Assembly (NCBI RefSeq): GCF_900044055.2 | Contig: NZ_FCOX02000026.1 | Coordinates: forward strand, 53,756-117,755 | DNA: 64,000 nucleotides | Direction of reading: 5' to 3' | Origin: Caballeronia calidae | Lineage (GTDB): Bacteria > Pseudomonadota > Gammaproteobacteria > Burkholderiales > Burkholderiaceae | In this document: positions 35,004 to 44,462 of the stretch, in pieces | How positions within the stretch are numbered: position 1 is the stretch's first letter | How the letters are laid out: each line of letters begins with the position of its first letter | Position numbers and translations under genes: made by a program | The notes under the pieces: model-generated | Seen by the model: the letters and a program-made list of their open reading frames with translations, nothing else | The model's database searches: none | What the model was told of the DNA's origin: nothing

Positions 35004-37901
35004 ATGACGGATTGGCCACGCGGTAGCGGCGAGATGTCCCGCCTCATTCGGGCGTGCGACTGGGGGGCGACTTCGCTTGGTCCCCTCGCGCAGTGGCCGT
35101 ACAGCCTGAGGAGCGCAGTCGATCTGATCCTGGCGTCGGGTCATGCCATGCAGTTGGCCTGGGGACCGGAGAAGATCGTCCTTTACAACGATGCCTACGC
35201 CCCGATGCTGGGGGACCGTCACCCACGCGCGCTCGGCATCCCCTTTCGCGAAGCATGGCCCGACATCTGGCAGAACATCGAGCCGTTCGTGGAGCAAGTG
35301 TTCGCCGGCGAGACGGTGAGTTTCGACGACATGCCGCTCGTCATGACCCGGCACGGTTATGCCGAGGACACGTGGTGGAACTTCTCGTACTCGCCGATGC
35401 GAGACGAATCGGGCGCGGTCGCCGGACTGCTGAACGTGACGGTCGACGTGACCGCGAACCACCGGGCCGAGCAGGCCGAGCGCGAGCGCGACGTTGCCAA
35501 TGCCCGGTTGCGACTGAACGAGGCGCGGTTCCGTGCGCTGGTCACGGCGGGCGGCAACTCGATCTACCGGATGAGCCCCGACTGGCGGCTGATGTTTCAG
35601 CTCGACGGTCAAACCTTGGCCAACACCGCGGCGCCTATCGAGGACTGGGTCGAGAAATACATCCCCGACGACGACCTGCCCGCGGTGCGCCGAGCCATCG
35701 AGGCGGCCATCCGCACCAAGTCGCTCTTCGAGCTGGAACATCGGGTCCGCCTGGCCGACGGCGGCGTGGGCTGGGTGCTCTCGCGCGCCGTACCGCTGCT
35801 GGGGCCGGATGGCGAGATCACGGAATGGTTCGGGGCGGGCAGCGACATCACGCAGCGCATCCACGCCGAGCAGGCCAGGCGCGAGAGCGACAAGAAGTTC
35901 CGCATGCTCTTCGACTCGATCGACGAAGGGTTCTGCACGATCCAGATGATCCTGGATGACAGCGGCACCGCCACCGACTTTGTCATGCTGGAGGTCAACC
36001 CTGCCTATCAGAGGCAAACCGGGCTCGACGATGTCGTCGGCAAGCGTGCGTCCGACATTTTTCCCCGCATGGAGGAATGGCTCGACCTGTTCGCAAGGGT
36101 CGCCTTTACGGGCGAGGCGGCGCGTCTGGAGTATCAGGTCGAGCAGATCGGACGCTGGTACACGGCGTTCGTTTCGCCGGTCGGACCGAAGGGCGGCCTG
36201 CAACTTTCTCTCGTCTTCAACGACATCACCGAACGCAAGCGCGCGGAGCGGGTGCTGCGCGAGCGGGAGGAGCGACAATCCTTCCTGCTGGAGCTGAGCG
36301 ATGCGCTGCGCGTCGAGCAGGACCCGGACATCATCGGCAGCGCCACCACCCGGCTGGTAGGCAAGCAGCTGGGGGTGGACCGTTGCTACATCGTCCGCTT
36401 GTCGCGCGATGCCGGAAAGTGCTGGGCCGAGTTCGAATATCGGCGCCCCGACCTGCCGTCGGTGGAGGGCGAATACCGCCTGCAGGACTTCCCCGACGCC
36501 GTCGCCCTGATGGAGATGCAGTCGGTGTTCTATCCGGACGTCGCGAGCGATACGGCGCTTTCGGACCTGGAAAGGCAATCGCTGCGCGCGCTCCAGATCG
36601 GCGCGCTGCTCGTGGCCCCGCTGCGACGCGGCGAGCGCAACTACGTCTGGGGCCTGGTGGCCGCGACCACGGGACCCAGGGCGTGGACGCACGAGGAACT
36701 CGGCCTGCTGGAGGAAGCCGCCGAACGCACGTGGGCAGCCATGGAACGTGCCCACGCCGAGGCAGCGTTGCATGACGCCGACCGCCGCAAGGATCAGTTC
36801 CTGGCCGTGCTGGCGCACGAACTCCGCAACGGCCTGGCACCGCTGGTCTACAACGTTCAGATCGGCAACAGCCGCCCGGACAACGCGGCGCTGACGAAGG
36901 AGCTGTTCGCCCGCAGCGACCGCCAGTTGCGGCATCTCGTCCACCTCGTCGACGACCTGCTGGACGTCGCCCGCATCAGCACCGGCAAGATCGAGCTGAA
37001 CCTCGAACTCGTGAAGCCGCGCGACATCGTGAACCTTGCGCTCGATGCCTGTCGGCCGGAGGTCGAGCGTAAACACCACCGGCTGACCGTCATCGACGAA
37101 GGTGGCTCCGGGCTGGTCGTCCGAGGCGACCGCGTGCGCCTGACGCAGGTGGTGTCGAATCTGCTGTCCAACGCCACGAAGTATATGGATGATGGCGGCA
37201 GCATCACGGTGCGCATCGCAGGCGACGGCGAGCAGGCGCTGGTCGAAGTCAGCGATACCGGCATCGGCATTCCGCCCGCGGCGCTGTCCCAGGTCTTCGA
37301 GCTCTTCACGCAGGTCCGTGATCAGCAGGCGTATTCGGCGGGCGGTCTGGGCATCGGTCTCTCGCTGGTCAAGCAACTGGTGGAGATGCACGGTGGCAGC
37401 GTCACCGCCGCGAGCGACGGAGCGGGCCGGGGCAGCACGTTTGCCGTGCGCCTGCCGGTCGCCGTGGTCGCCACCGCAAGCAGGCTTTCCGTGGCGGCGC
37501 ACGCCGAGATGGCCTCGCCCAGCCGGCCCTTGCGCGTGCTCGTGGTGGACGACAGGAGCGACGGCGCGGATGCGCTGGCCGAGTTGCTGCGGCTGGACGG
37601 CCACGACGCGGAGGCGGCATACGGAGGCCCGCAGGCACTGGAAAGCGCGCACCGGCGCCGGCCGGACGTGGTGCTTCTGGATCTGGCCATGCCCGGGATG
37701 GATGGGTTCGAGGTCGCACGGCATTTGCGCAGCGACTTTCCGGATCATCCGCCGATGCAGATCGTGGCGCTCACTGGCCGCGGGCAAAAAACCGACCGGG
37801 AGCAGATCCTGGCGGCTTCCTTTGACGGCCACCTGGCCAAGCCAGCGGACAACGTCGAACTGCAGGCGATTCTGCTGACAGCGCGACAGTTGTTGACCTG
37901 A
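35004..37901 (+). CDS. Hybrid sensor histidine kinase with three PAS domains, GAF and receiver
   Basis: The 965-aa soluble kinase has a PAS-like domain at about 20-155 and a second PAS/PAC at about 170-290 (WFGAGSDITQR). A third PAS spans about 305-415 and a GAF domain about 425-575. HisKA carries phospho-acceptor His605 in LAVLAHELRNGLAPL. HATPase_c (about 700-815) shows NLLSNATKYMDDGGS, DTGIGIPPAAL and GGLGIGLSLVKQLVEMHGG. A C-terminal receiver has Asp893 in VVLLDLAMPGMDG. No transmembrane helix is seen, so it senses an intracellular signal. The first PAS/GAF pattern resembles bacteriophytochrome-neighbour kinases, but no bilin Cys or PHY domain is evident. No separate response regulator lies nearby. 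Confidence 0.9.
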   Translation: MTDWPRGSGEMSRLIRACDWGATSLGPLAQWPYSLRSAVDLILASGHAMQLAWGPEKIVLYNDAYAPMLGDRHPRALGIPFREAWPDIWQNIEPFVEQVFAGETVSFDDMPLVMTRHGYAEDTWWNFSYSPMRDESGAVAGLLNVTVDVTANHRAEQAERERDVANARLRLNEARFRALVTAGGNSIYRMSPDWRLMFQLDGQTLANTAAPIEDWVEKYIPDDDLPAVRRAIEAAIRTKSLFELEHRVRLADGGVGWVLSRAVPLLGPDGEITEWFGAGSDITQRIHAEQARRESDKKFRMLFDSIDEGFCTIQMILDDSGTATDFVMLEVNPAYQRQTGLDDVVGKRASDIFPRMEEWLDLFARVAFTGEAARLEYQVEQIGRWYTAFVSPVGPKGGLQLSLVFNDITERKRAERVLREREERQSFLLELSDALRVEQDPDIIGSATTRLVGKQLGVDRCYIVRLSRDAGKCWAEFEYRRPDLPSVEGEYRLQDFPDAVALMEMQSVFYPDVASDTALSDLERQSLRALQIGALLVAPLRRGERNYVWGLVAATTGPRAWTHEELGLLEEAAERTWAAMERAHAEAALHDADRRKDQFLAVLAHELRNGLAPLVYNVQIGNSRPDNAALTKELFARSDRQLRHLVHLVDDLLDVARISTGKIELNLELVKPRDIVNLALDACRPEVERKHHRLTVIDEGGSGLVVRGDRVRLTQVVSNLLSNATKYMDDGGSITVRIAGDGEQALVEVSDTGIGIPPAALSQVFELFTQVRDQQAYSAGGLGIGLSLVKQLVEMHGGSVTAASDGAGRGSTFAVRLPVAVVATASRLSVAAHAEMASPSRPLRVLVVDDRSDGADALAELLRLDGHDAEAAYGGPQALESAHRRRPDVVLLDLAMPGMDGFEVARHLRSDFPDHPPMQIVALTGRGQKTDREQILAASFDGHLAKPADNVELQAILLTARQLLT

Positions 37902-37903
37902 GC

Positions 37904-38086
37904 GGGAATGCGCCTGATCAGTTTGACTGCGATCCTGCGCCGCTGTGCGGATACATCGGAAAGTCGAGCACATTCGACGACGCCATCGAGCGATGCGCGC
38001 CGGTTTATGCAGAACAGGATGAAGTCGACTGGACGTCCCTGAAGGCAGCGGTCGAGTCGGGACGTGTGCAGGTCATTCGTGAATGA
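37904..38086 (+). pseudogene. C-terminal remnant of a DUF2252 protein
   Basis: Immediately after the kinase stop, an open frame with no start encodes CGYIGKSSTFDDAIERCAPV, then YAEQDEVDWTSLKAAVESGR, ending at TGA 38084-38086. This matches the C-terminal block of DUF2252 family proteins (GYLGKSDxFDxAI...YADQxExD...L..AI..GR). About 390 residues of the expected protein are absent, and the kinase gene occupies the space where the body would lie. Confidence 0.7.
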
Positions 38087-38333
38087 GGTCGGAGGCTGAA
38101 CGGCCTCGTCGCCGTGATCATCCTATTGATTCGCTCTGTGCGGGTCGGTGGGCGCCCGTTCGGATGTCGGGGTGTGCGTCCTTCGCGTAGTCACTCGCGT
38201 GAGCCAACGTTCGTCTCCGGCTCGACGCTGCGCCAAACACGCGGCGAACGGCCGGATGCACCCCGCCGGCCCCGCCTGCGCGGGCGTAGAATCTCAGCAG
38301 GCAAGCAACCGGGGCCGCACGGTGAACCGAGTC

Positions 38334-39065
38334 ATGCTGCGCTGGCTGCGCATCCTGATTCCAGCAATCGCACTGGCGTGGATGCCTTTCGGCACGCACG
38401 CCGCCGACGACTTTGCGCCCCTTCGTGCGGCGATGATCAAGAACATCGCGGAGCTTGCGACCGAGACTTCCGTCGCAACCGGCAGAGCCGCAATCGATCC
38501 GCGCGTGCTCGCCGCGATGAACGAGGTGCCTCGCCACCAGTTCGTTCCGTCCGACGAAGAGCGCAATGCCTACGAGAACCGGCCGCTTGCCATCGGGTAT
38601 GGCCAGACCATTTCGCAGCCGTACATCGTCGCGTTGATGACCGACCTGATGATGATCAAGCCCACTGACGTCGTGCTGGAAGTCGGCACCGGCTCAGGGT
38701 ATCAGGCGGCGATTCTCTCGACTCTCGCGCGATCGGTCTATACGATCGAAATCATCGAGCCTTTGGGCAAAGCGGCTCAGGACCGCTTGCAGCGGCTTGC
38801 CTACAAGCGCGTGGAAACCAGGGTAGGAGACGGCTATTACGGCTGGGAAGCCCACGCGCCCTACGATGCCATCATCGTCACCGCCGCCTCGAGCCACGTC
38901 CCCCCTCCTCTCGTGCGGCAGTTGAAGCCGGGCGGCAGGATTGTCATTCCCGTAGGCGCGCAGTTTCTCACGCAATATCTGCTGCTGATCACGAAGGCGA
39001 ACGATGGGACCGTCTCCACCCGACAGATTCTGCCCGTCCGATTCGTGCCTCTCGTCGGACACTGA
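38334..39065 (+). CDS. Exported protein-L-isoaspartate O-methyltransferase-like protein
   Basis: The 243-aa product carries the PIMT SAM-binding motif VVLEVGTGSGYQAAILSTLA, the pre-motif IGYGQTISQPYIVALMTDLM and the substrate loop PRHQFVP. The C-terminal LKPGGRIVIPVG is also typical. An N-terminal signal peptide (MLRWLRILIPAIALAWMPFG THA) predicts a periplasmic location, unlike cytosolic Pcm, where SAM would not normally be available. A GTG at 38322 is an alternative start. The next gene encodes another SAM-fold protein, 41 bases on. Confidence 0.82.
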   Translation: MLRWLRILIPAIALAWMPFGTHAADDFAPLRAAMIKNIAELATETSVATGRAAIDPRVLAAMNEVPRHQFVPSDEERNAYENRPLAIGYGQTISQPYIVALMTDLMMIKPTDVVLEVGTGSGYQAAILSTLARSVYTIEIIEPLGKAAQDRLQRLAYKRVETRVGDGYYGWEAHAPYDAIIVTAASSHVPPPLVRQLKPGGRIVIPVGAQFLTQYLLLITKANDGTVSTRQILPVRFVPLVGH

Positions 39066-39106
39066 ATCGACCGACGTAAACAGACGCCGCGAACCCTCCC
39101 GGCAGC

Positions 39107-41653
39107 ATGGCTGAGCGCGCGCCTTCCGCATCCCCTTCAGGTGCAATCATGCCTGCCGCGCCGTTGCTCGCCGTCTCGCTGCTTTCAGCCGCTGCCCTCG
39201 GTTACGAGCTGCTGTTGATGCGGCTCTTTTCGATCATCCAATGGCATCACTTTGCGTACATGATGATCAGCGCGGCGCTGCTGGGTTACGGAGCAGCCGG
39301 CGCGATGGTCGCGCTTGCGCAGCGCTGGCTCGCCCTCCGGTTCACAGCCGTTTTCGTCGCCGGCGCAATCCTGTTCGGCGTCTTCGCGGTCACCTCGTTC
39401 GCGCTCGCTCAGCGCATCGCCTTCAATCCGCTGGAGATTCTCTGGAATCCGCGCGAACCCTTGCGACTGCTCCTGATTTATGTGCTCCTGTTCGTTCCAT
39501 TCTTTTGCGCCGCAACCAGCGTCTGTCTCACCTTCACACGCTTCAAGGACCAGATCCCGCGCATTTACAGCTTCGATATTGGCGGGGCGGGCCTGGGCAG
39601 CGTCGCGATCATCGGCGCGCTATTCGTGCTCGGTCCGCCGGATGCGCTGCGGTTACTGGGCGCCGCCGGCATCGCCGCAGCGGCGCTGGCATGCGTCGAA
39701 TGCCGCTGGCATCGGAAATGGTTGCCGGTCCTGTTGCTCGGCGCCGCAGCGATGCTGTCCGTCGGCCTGCCGCGAGACTGGATCGTATTGCGGCCATCGG
39801 AATACAAGGAACTGAGCCAGGCCCTGCGCGTCAAGGATGCGCACGTGGTGGCCGAAAGCTCGAGCCCGCTGGGTCTCGTCACGGTGGTGGAAAGCCCCTC
39901 GATTCCCTTCCGTCATGCGCCCGGGCTGAGCCTCAACGCGACGATGGAACCGCCGCCGCAACTCGGCGTGTTCACCGACGGCGACGGACTGTCCGCGCTC
40001 AATCGCTATGACGGGCGGCGCGAGCCGCTCGGTTACCTCGACTTTCTGACCTCCGCGCTTCCCTATCACTTGCTGCGGCGACCCAAAGTCCTCGTGCTCG
40101 GCAGCGGGGCAGGCGGCGACGTCTTGCAGGCGCTGTACCACGAAGCGAGCGCAATCGACGCGGTCGAACTGAATCCGCAGATCGTCGAAGCGGTTCAGCA
40201 CCGTTTTGCCGACTTCTCCGGCAAGCCGTACAGCGCACCCAACGTTCGCCTGTTCGCCGGCGAAGCGCGTGGTTTCGTCGCCGCGCGCGGCGAGCGCTAC
40301 GACCTCATCCAGGTCGCGCTGCTGGACTCCTTCAGTGCCACATCGGCCGGGCTTTACGCCCTGTCCGAGAGCTACCTGTACACGGTGCAGGCGTTTCAGG
40401 ACTATCTGCGCCATCTCAACCCGGGCGGAATACTGGCGATCACTCGCTGGGTCACGCTGCCCCCGCGTGACGTCCTCAAGCTGTTTGCGACGGCCGTGCT
40501 GGCGATGGAGCACGCCGGCGTGAGGCAACCGTTTCGCCGGCTCATGCTGATCCGCGGATGGAAGACCGCGACGCTGCTGGTCAAGAACGGTGAATTCGAT
40601 GACCGGGACGTCGCCGCACTGCGCAGCTTCTGCCATGCCCGTTCGTTCGACGTCGGATACTACCCGGGGATGCAGGCCGGCGAAGCGAATCGCTACAACG
40701 TGCTCGAAAGACCCTATTTCTTCGAAGCGGCGCACGCTCTGCTGAGTCCCGGGCGGGAAACGTTCTGGGCACGCTACAAGTTCGACATCCGCCCCGCCAC
40801 GGACGACAAACCGTACTTCTTTCACTTCTTCAAATGGCGTTCGCTGCCCGAGTTCATCGCGTTGAAAGGGCGCGGCGGCATGCCCTTGCTGGAATGGGGC
40901 TACCCGGTACTGATCGCGACCCTGCTGCAGGCGACCTCGATGGCCTTGGCGTTGATCCTCCTCCCTCTGTGGGTGATGAAGCGCCGCACCGCCACGGCTC
41001 ACGGTTCAACGCGTTTGGACGGCACTGCCCGCAGTGATGGCACCCGTTCGGTAGCGGCGATATCGGAAAACAGAGTCGCGATCTATTTCGTCGCGATCGG
41101 CTTCGCTTTCATGTTCATCGAGATCGCATTCATCCAGAAGTTCGTTCTACTCCTGAGTCACCCGCTCTACGCCGTGGCGGTCGTGCTATGCGCATTCCTC
41201 TCGTTCGCGGGACTCGGGAGCCGGTACGCCCAGCGCCTGCTGGGTCGCGAGGCACAGGTCGCCGGTGCCGCGTCGCGGTGGCGCAGGAACAGAAGTCACC
41301 GGTCGGCCGCGGCGATGGCCATCGTGGCCATCTCTGCCATCTCGCTCGGCTACCTGCTCGTGCTCCCCCCTCTGTTCTCGTTTCTGATCCCCCTGCCCGA
41401 TCCGGTCAGAATCGCGATTGCCGTGCTGCTCATCGCGCCGCTCGGCTTCGCGATGGGCATGCCGTTTCCGCTTGGGCTCAGCCGCGTGGCCGGCTGCGCC
41501 GAAGCGCTCGTGCCCTGGGCCTGGGGCGTCAACGCGTGCACGTCCGTGGTGGCCGCGGTCCTGGCGACGATACTGGCGATTCATCTGGGCTTTACTGCAG
41601 TGGTCGTGATAGCGGTCGTGCTCTATCTCGCCGCGGCGGCTGCCTATCCCTGA
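39107..41653 (+). CDS. Polytopic membrane protein with spermidine-synthase-like domain
   Basis: The 848-aa product has about six N-terminal transmembrane helices (LLAVSLLSAAALGYELLLMR onward). The central Rossmann domain (about 320-480) carries PKVLVLGSGAGGDVLQALYH, then IDAVELNPQIVEAV and YDLIQVALLDSFSATSAGLY. A second block of about seven helices lies at 600-848. The Rossmann part resembles spermidine synthases and related aminopropyl- or methyltransferases. The acidic VELNP residue would contact the nucleotide. Similar fused proteins are widespread and unassigned. Its pairing with the exported PIMT-like gene hints at a shared envelope modification, an inference. Confidence 0.8.
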   Translation: MAERAPSASPSGAIMPAAPLLAVSLLSAAALGYELLLMRLFSIIQWHHFAYMMISAALLGYGAAGAMVALAQRWLALRFTAVFVAGAILFGVFAVTSFALAQRIAFNPLEILWNPREPLRLLLIYVLLFVPFFCAATSVCLTFTRFKDQIPRIYSFDIGGAGLGSVAIIGALFVLGPPDALRLLGAAGIAAAALACVECRWHRKWLPVLLLGAAAMLSVGLPRDWIVLRPSEYKELSQALRVKDAHVVAESSSPLGLVTVVESPSIPFRHAPGLSLNATMEPPPQLGVFTDGDGLSALNRYDGRREPLGYLDFLTSALPYHLLRRPKVLVLGSGAGGDVLQALYHEASAIDAVELNPQIVEAVQHRFADFSGKPYSAPNVRLFAGEARGFVAARGERYDLIQVALLDSFSATSAGLYALSESYLYTVQAFQDYLRHLNPGGILAITRWVTLPPRDVLKLFATAVLAMEHAGVRQPFRRLMLIRGWKTATLLVKNGEFDDRDVAALRSFCHARSFDVGYYPGMQAGEANRYNVLERPYFFEAAHALLSPGRETFWARYKFDIRPATDDKPYFFHFFKWRSLPEFIALKGRGGMPLLEWGYPVLIATLLQATSMALALILLPLWVMKRRTATAHGSTRLDGTARSDGTRSVAAISENRVAIYFVAIGFAFMFIEIAFIQKFVLLLSHPLYAVAVVLCAFLSFAGLGSRYAQRLLGREAQVAGAASRWRRNRSHRSAAAMAIVAISAISLGYLLVLPPLFSFLIPLPDPVRIAIAVLLIAPLGFAMGMPFPLGLSRVAGCAEALVPWAWGVNACTSVVAAVLATILAIHLGFTAVVVIAVVLYLAAAAAYP

Positions 41654-41871
41654 TCTGCCACGATCCGGCGCATCGGGCGCCCCTTCAGGCACATGAAATA
41701 GCCGTCCAGCATTGATCGAAAGAAGCCGGTCATGCAGGGAACCGTCAGGTTTCCGTCGTCGCGCGAGTGAAGGTAGCCGCATGAGGCGCTGTTGCGACTA
41801 CCGTGATCGACGCCCGGACTCGCCTTCGTTCTGCGGCCGGAGAGCCGGCGCCGCGCCGAGCAGCCGAACCC

Positions 41872-42987
41872 TCAGTCGAGAAGCGACTCCGCATCGACGT
41901 ATTGATATCCCAGATCGCGTGCGACCGCCTTGTAAGTGACGTTTCCATCGCACACGTTCAGCCCGCGGCGAAGATGCACGTCTTCCTTCATCGCACGCTT
42001 CCAGCCTTTGTCCGCCAATACGATTGCAAGGCCGATCGTTGCGTTGTTCAACGCGAACGTCGACGTGCGCGCCACGCCTCCCGGCATATTCGCGACGCAA
42101 TAGTGCACGACCCCATCGACGAGGAAGACCGGATCGGCGTGCGTGGTCGGATGAGACGTCTCGAAGCAGCCACCCTGATCGATCGCTACATCGACCATCA
42201 CCGCTCCCTTGCGCATGCCCGCGACGTGCTGCCGGGTGACGAGCTTCGGCGCGGACGCGCCCGGTATCAGCACGCCGCCGATCACCACATCGGCATCGAG
42301 CACGGCATCCTCGATGCTCTGCGCGTCGGAGAACGCGGTCCTGATGCGGTTGCCGAAAACCAGATCGAGCTGGCGCAGGCGATCGACGTTCTTGTCCAGC
42401 ACCGTGACGCGCGCGCCGAGACCCACCGCCATCTGCAGCGCATTCGTGCCGACCACACCCGCGCCGATCACCGCGACGTGACCCGGCGTCACGCCCGGCA
42501 CGCCCCCGAGCAACACGCCACGCCCGCCCTGGGCGATCTCGAGAAAGTGCGCGCCGGCCTGCACCGCCATACGTCCGGCGACTTCGCTCATCGGCGCCAG
42601 CAGCGGCAGTCCACCGCCCGGTCCGGTGATCGTCTCGTAAGCGATACAGATCGCGCCGGACTCCACGAGCGCCTTCGTCTGGGCCGGGTCCGGTGCGAGA
42701 TGCAGATACGCATACAGGATCTGTCCGGGCCGAAGCATCTGGCATTCGGCGGGCTGCGGTTCCTTGACCTTCACGATCATGTCGGCACGGGCGAACACTT
42801 CGGCGGCCTCCTTCACGATCTCCGCACCCGCCAGCCGGTACTGCTCGTCCGACAGACCGATGGCGCCACCCGCCTCCGACTGCACCACCACACGATGTCC
42901 GCGAGCGGTGAGCTCTCGCGCGCTGGCCGGCGTGAGACCCACGCGATACTCGTGGTTCTTCACTTCCTTGGGTACACCGATAAGCAT
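41872..42987 (-). CDS. ald: Alanine dehydrogenase
   Basis: The 371-aa product begins MLIGVPKEVKNHEYRVGLTP, the Ald/PNT N-terminal signature. The catalytic Lys is in MIVKVKEPQ, the catalytic His in YLHLAPD, and the NAD fold in VAVIGAGVVGTNALQMAVGL. The end (NVCDGNVTYKAVARDLGYQY) is also typical. It catalyses reversible NAD-dependent deamination of L-alanine to pyruvate and ammonia. Length equals the family norm. It is divergent from the Nramp-like gene with a 179-base spacer; the 218 bases 3' of it show no clear terminator. Confidence 0.95.
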   Translation of the reverse strand: MLIGVPKEVKNHEYRVGLTPASARELTARGHRVVVQSEAGGAIGLSDEQYRLAGAEIVKEAAEVFARADMIVKVKEPQPAECQMLRPGQILYAYLHLAPDPAQTKALVESGAICIAYETITGPGGGLPLLAPMSEVAGRMAVQAGAHFLEIAQGGRGVLLGGVPGVTPGHVAVIGAGVVGTNALQMAVGLGARVTVLDKNVDRLRQLDLVFGNRIRTAFSDAQSIEDAVLDADVVIGGVLIPGASAPKLVTRQHVAGMRKGAVMVDVAIDQGGCFETSHPTTHADPVFLVDGVVHYCVANMPGGVARTSTFALNNATIGLAIVLADKGWKRAMKEDVHLRRGLNVCDGNVTYKAVARDLGYQYVDAESLLD

Positions 42988-43166
42988 GGCAGTCTCCTGT
43001 GAGCGCCCATCGCTTCTTCAGCGAAGGCTTTCTTCTTACGTGAAACCATGTCACCGACAGAAGCGAGATCGTTTCGTCAGTACGCGTGGCGGCAATTGCA
43101 TTTTCAATCTTATCCGCGCTGGAATGCTTCGTGCGAACGCGCCACTGATACGCTGATGAGTTTCCC

Positions 43167-44462
43167 ATGCTCTTTCGTCATAACAAGCCGGCAACGGACA
43201 GCGACCTGCGAGGACGCGCGCGCCCGGCGCATTCATGGGCCGCGCGCGTCGGCCCGGGGCTCGTCACGATCGCGTCGGACAACGATCCCAGCGGTATCGC
43301 TACTTATACGCTCGCGGGCGCGTGGTACGGCTTCGACCAGCTATGGATCTGCGTGCTGTCGTATCCGTCGACGGTCGCATTGCAGCTCATCGCGGCGCGC
43401 GTCGCGGCCATCACGGGGCGCGGTCTGACCGCGAACATGCGCAAGCACGACTGGCCTCCCTTCTTTTACTTCGCCGTCGCACGCTTTCTGATCGCCAATA
43501 CGTTCAACATTGCCGTCGATGTGCTCGCCATGGGCGTCGCACTGCGGGTACTGAGCGGCGGGTCTCTCGTATGGCTCACGCTCTTGTCGGGATGTGCGTC
43601 GCTCGGTCTGCAATGGGGCATCGCTTATGCACGCTACGCGAGGTTCCTCAAATGGCTGACACTCGCGATGTTCGCCTATGCCGGCGTCCTCGTGCTGGTC
43701 GATGTGCCCTGGCATACGGTCGCGAGCCGTCTGCTCATTCCGCGTGTCGTCTGGTCGGAAAACTATATGACGATGTTGATCGCGGTGCTGGGCACGACCG
43801 TCAGTCCTTATCTGCTGTTCGCCCAGGCCGAGCAGGAAGTGCGGGATGTCGAAGAAAACGAGGCGTCGCGCCGGCAAGCGCTGGACCGGAAAATGGGCGG
43901 GATGCGCGGCGAAGTGCTGCTGCGAACGCTGCTGTCCAATGCCGTTGCGGTATGCGTGATGATCGCGGCGGCGGCGACGCTGCATCTCATGCAGTCCACG
44001 CCTGCCGGCGACACCGTGCAGCTGGACCGCGTCCTGGAGCCGCTCGCGCATGGCTATGCGGGCCATGTGCTCGCAGTCGCGCTGCTCGGCTCGGCTCTCC
44101 TGACGCTTCCGCCGCTGGCGGGCTCGGCTGCGCTGGCGGTAGCGAGCTCGTTTGACTGGGAGACCGGCGAACGGCGCGATACGCGGATCGCGTGGCTGCT
44201 CGTCGCGATCATGGTGCTCGGCATGGCGGTCGCCGTGGGGCTGAGCGCCTTTCATGTCGAACCCGTGCGAGCGCTCTATTGGAGCGCGGTGCTCAACGGC
44301 ATGACTGTCACGCCGGTGCTCGTTCTGCTTGTCCTGCTCAGTACGAGCCATGAAGCCGTGGGCGATCTCGCTGCGCACTGGGCGTTACGCGCGCTTAGCT
44401 GGCTCGCGACGATTGCGACTGCGGCGGTGCTGATCGCGCATTCCGTGTTGGAGTTTCTCTGA
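43167..44462 (+). CDS. Nramp-related divalent metal transporter with altered metal-site motifs
   Basis: The 431-aa product has 11 or so transmembrane helices and the family entry GPGLVTIASDNDPSGIATYT (29-48). In canonical Nramp proteins TM1 reads DPGN; here it reads DPSG. The TM6 metal motif MPHN is replaced by SPYL (about 213-216 in LGTTVSPYLLFAQ). Loss of the soft-metal-binding Met is a feature of Nramp-related proteins that carry Mg2+ or have lost transition-metal selectivity. Substrate is therefore uncertain. It is transcribed away from ald. Confidence 0.85.
   Translation: MLFRHNKPATDSDLRGRARPAHSWAARVGPGLVTIASDNDPSGIATYTLAGAWYGFDQLWICVLSYPSTVALQLIAARVAAITGRGLTANMRKHDWPPFFYFAVARFLIANTFNIAVDVLAMGVALRVLSGGSLVWLTLLSGCASLGLQWGIAYARYARFLKWLTLAMFAYAGVLVLVDVPWHTVASRLLIPRVVWSENYMTMLIAVLGTTVSPYLLFAQAEQEVRDVEENEASRRQALDRKMGGMRGEVLLRTLLSNAVAVCVMIAAAATLHLMQSTPAGDTVQLDRVLEPLAHGYAGHVLAVALLGSALLTLPPLAGSAALAVASSFDWETGERRDTRIAWLLVAIMVLGMAVAVGLSAFHVEPVRALYWSAVLNGMTVTPVLVLLVLLSTSHEAVGDLAAHWALRALSWLATIATAAVLIAHSVLEFL

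Noticed and set aside
34968..37973. A 1001-codon open frame on the - strand opposite the hybrid kinase
   Set aside because: The + strand has clear PAS, GAF, HisKA, HATPase and receiver motifs; the reverse frame has none and is His/Arg/Gln-rich.
41644..41810. Short - strand open frame between the spermidine-synthase-like gene and ald
   Set aside because: No start codon with a ribosome site and unusual Cys/Met/Phe content; coding not supportable.
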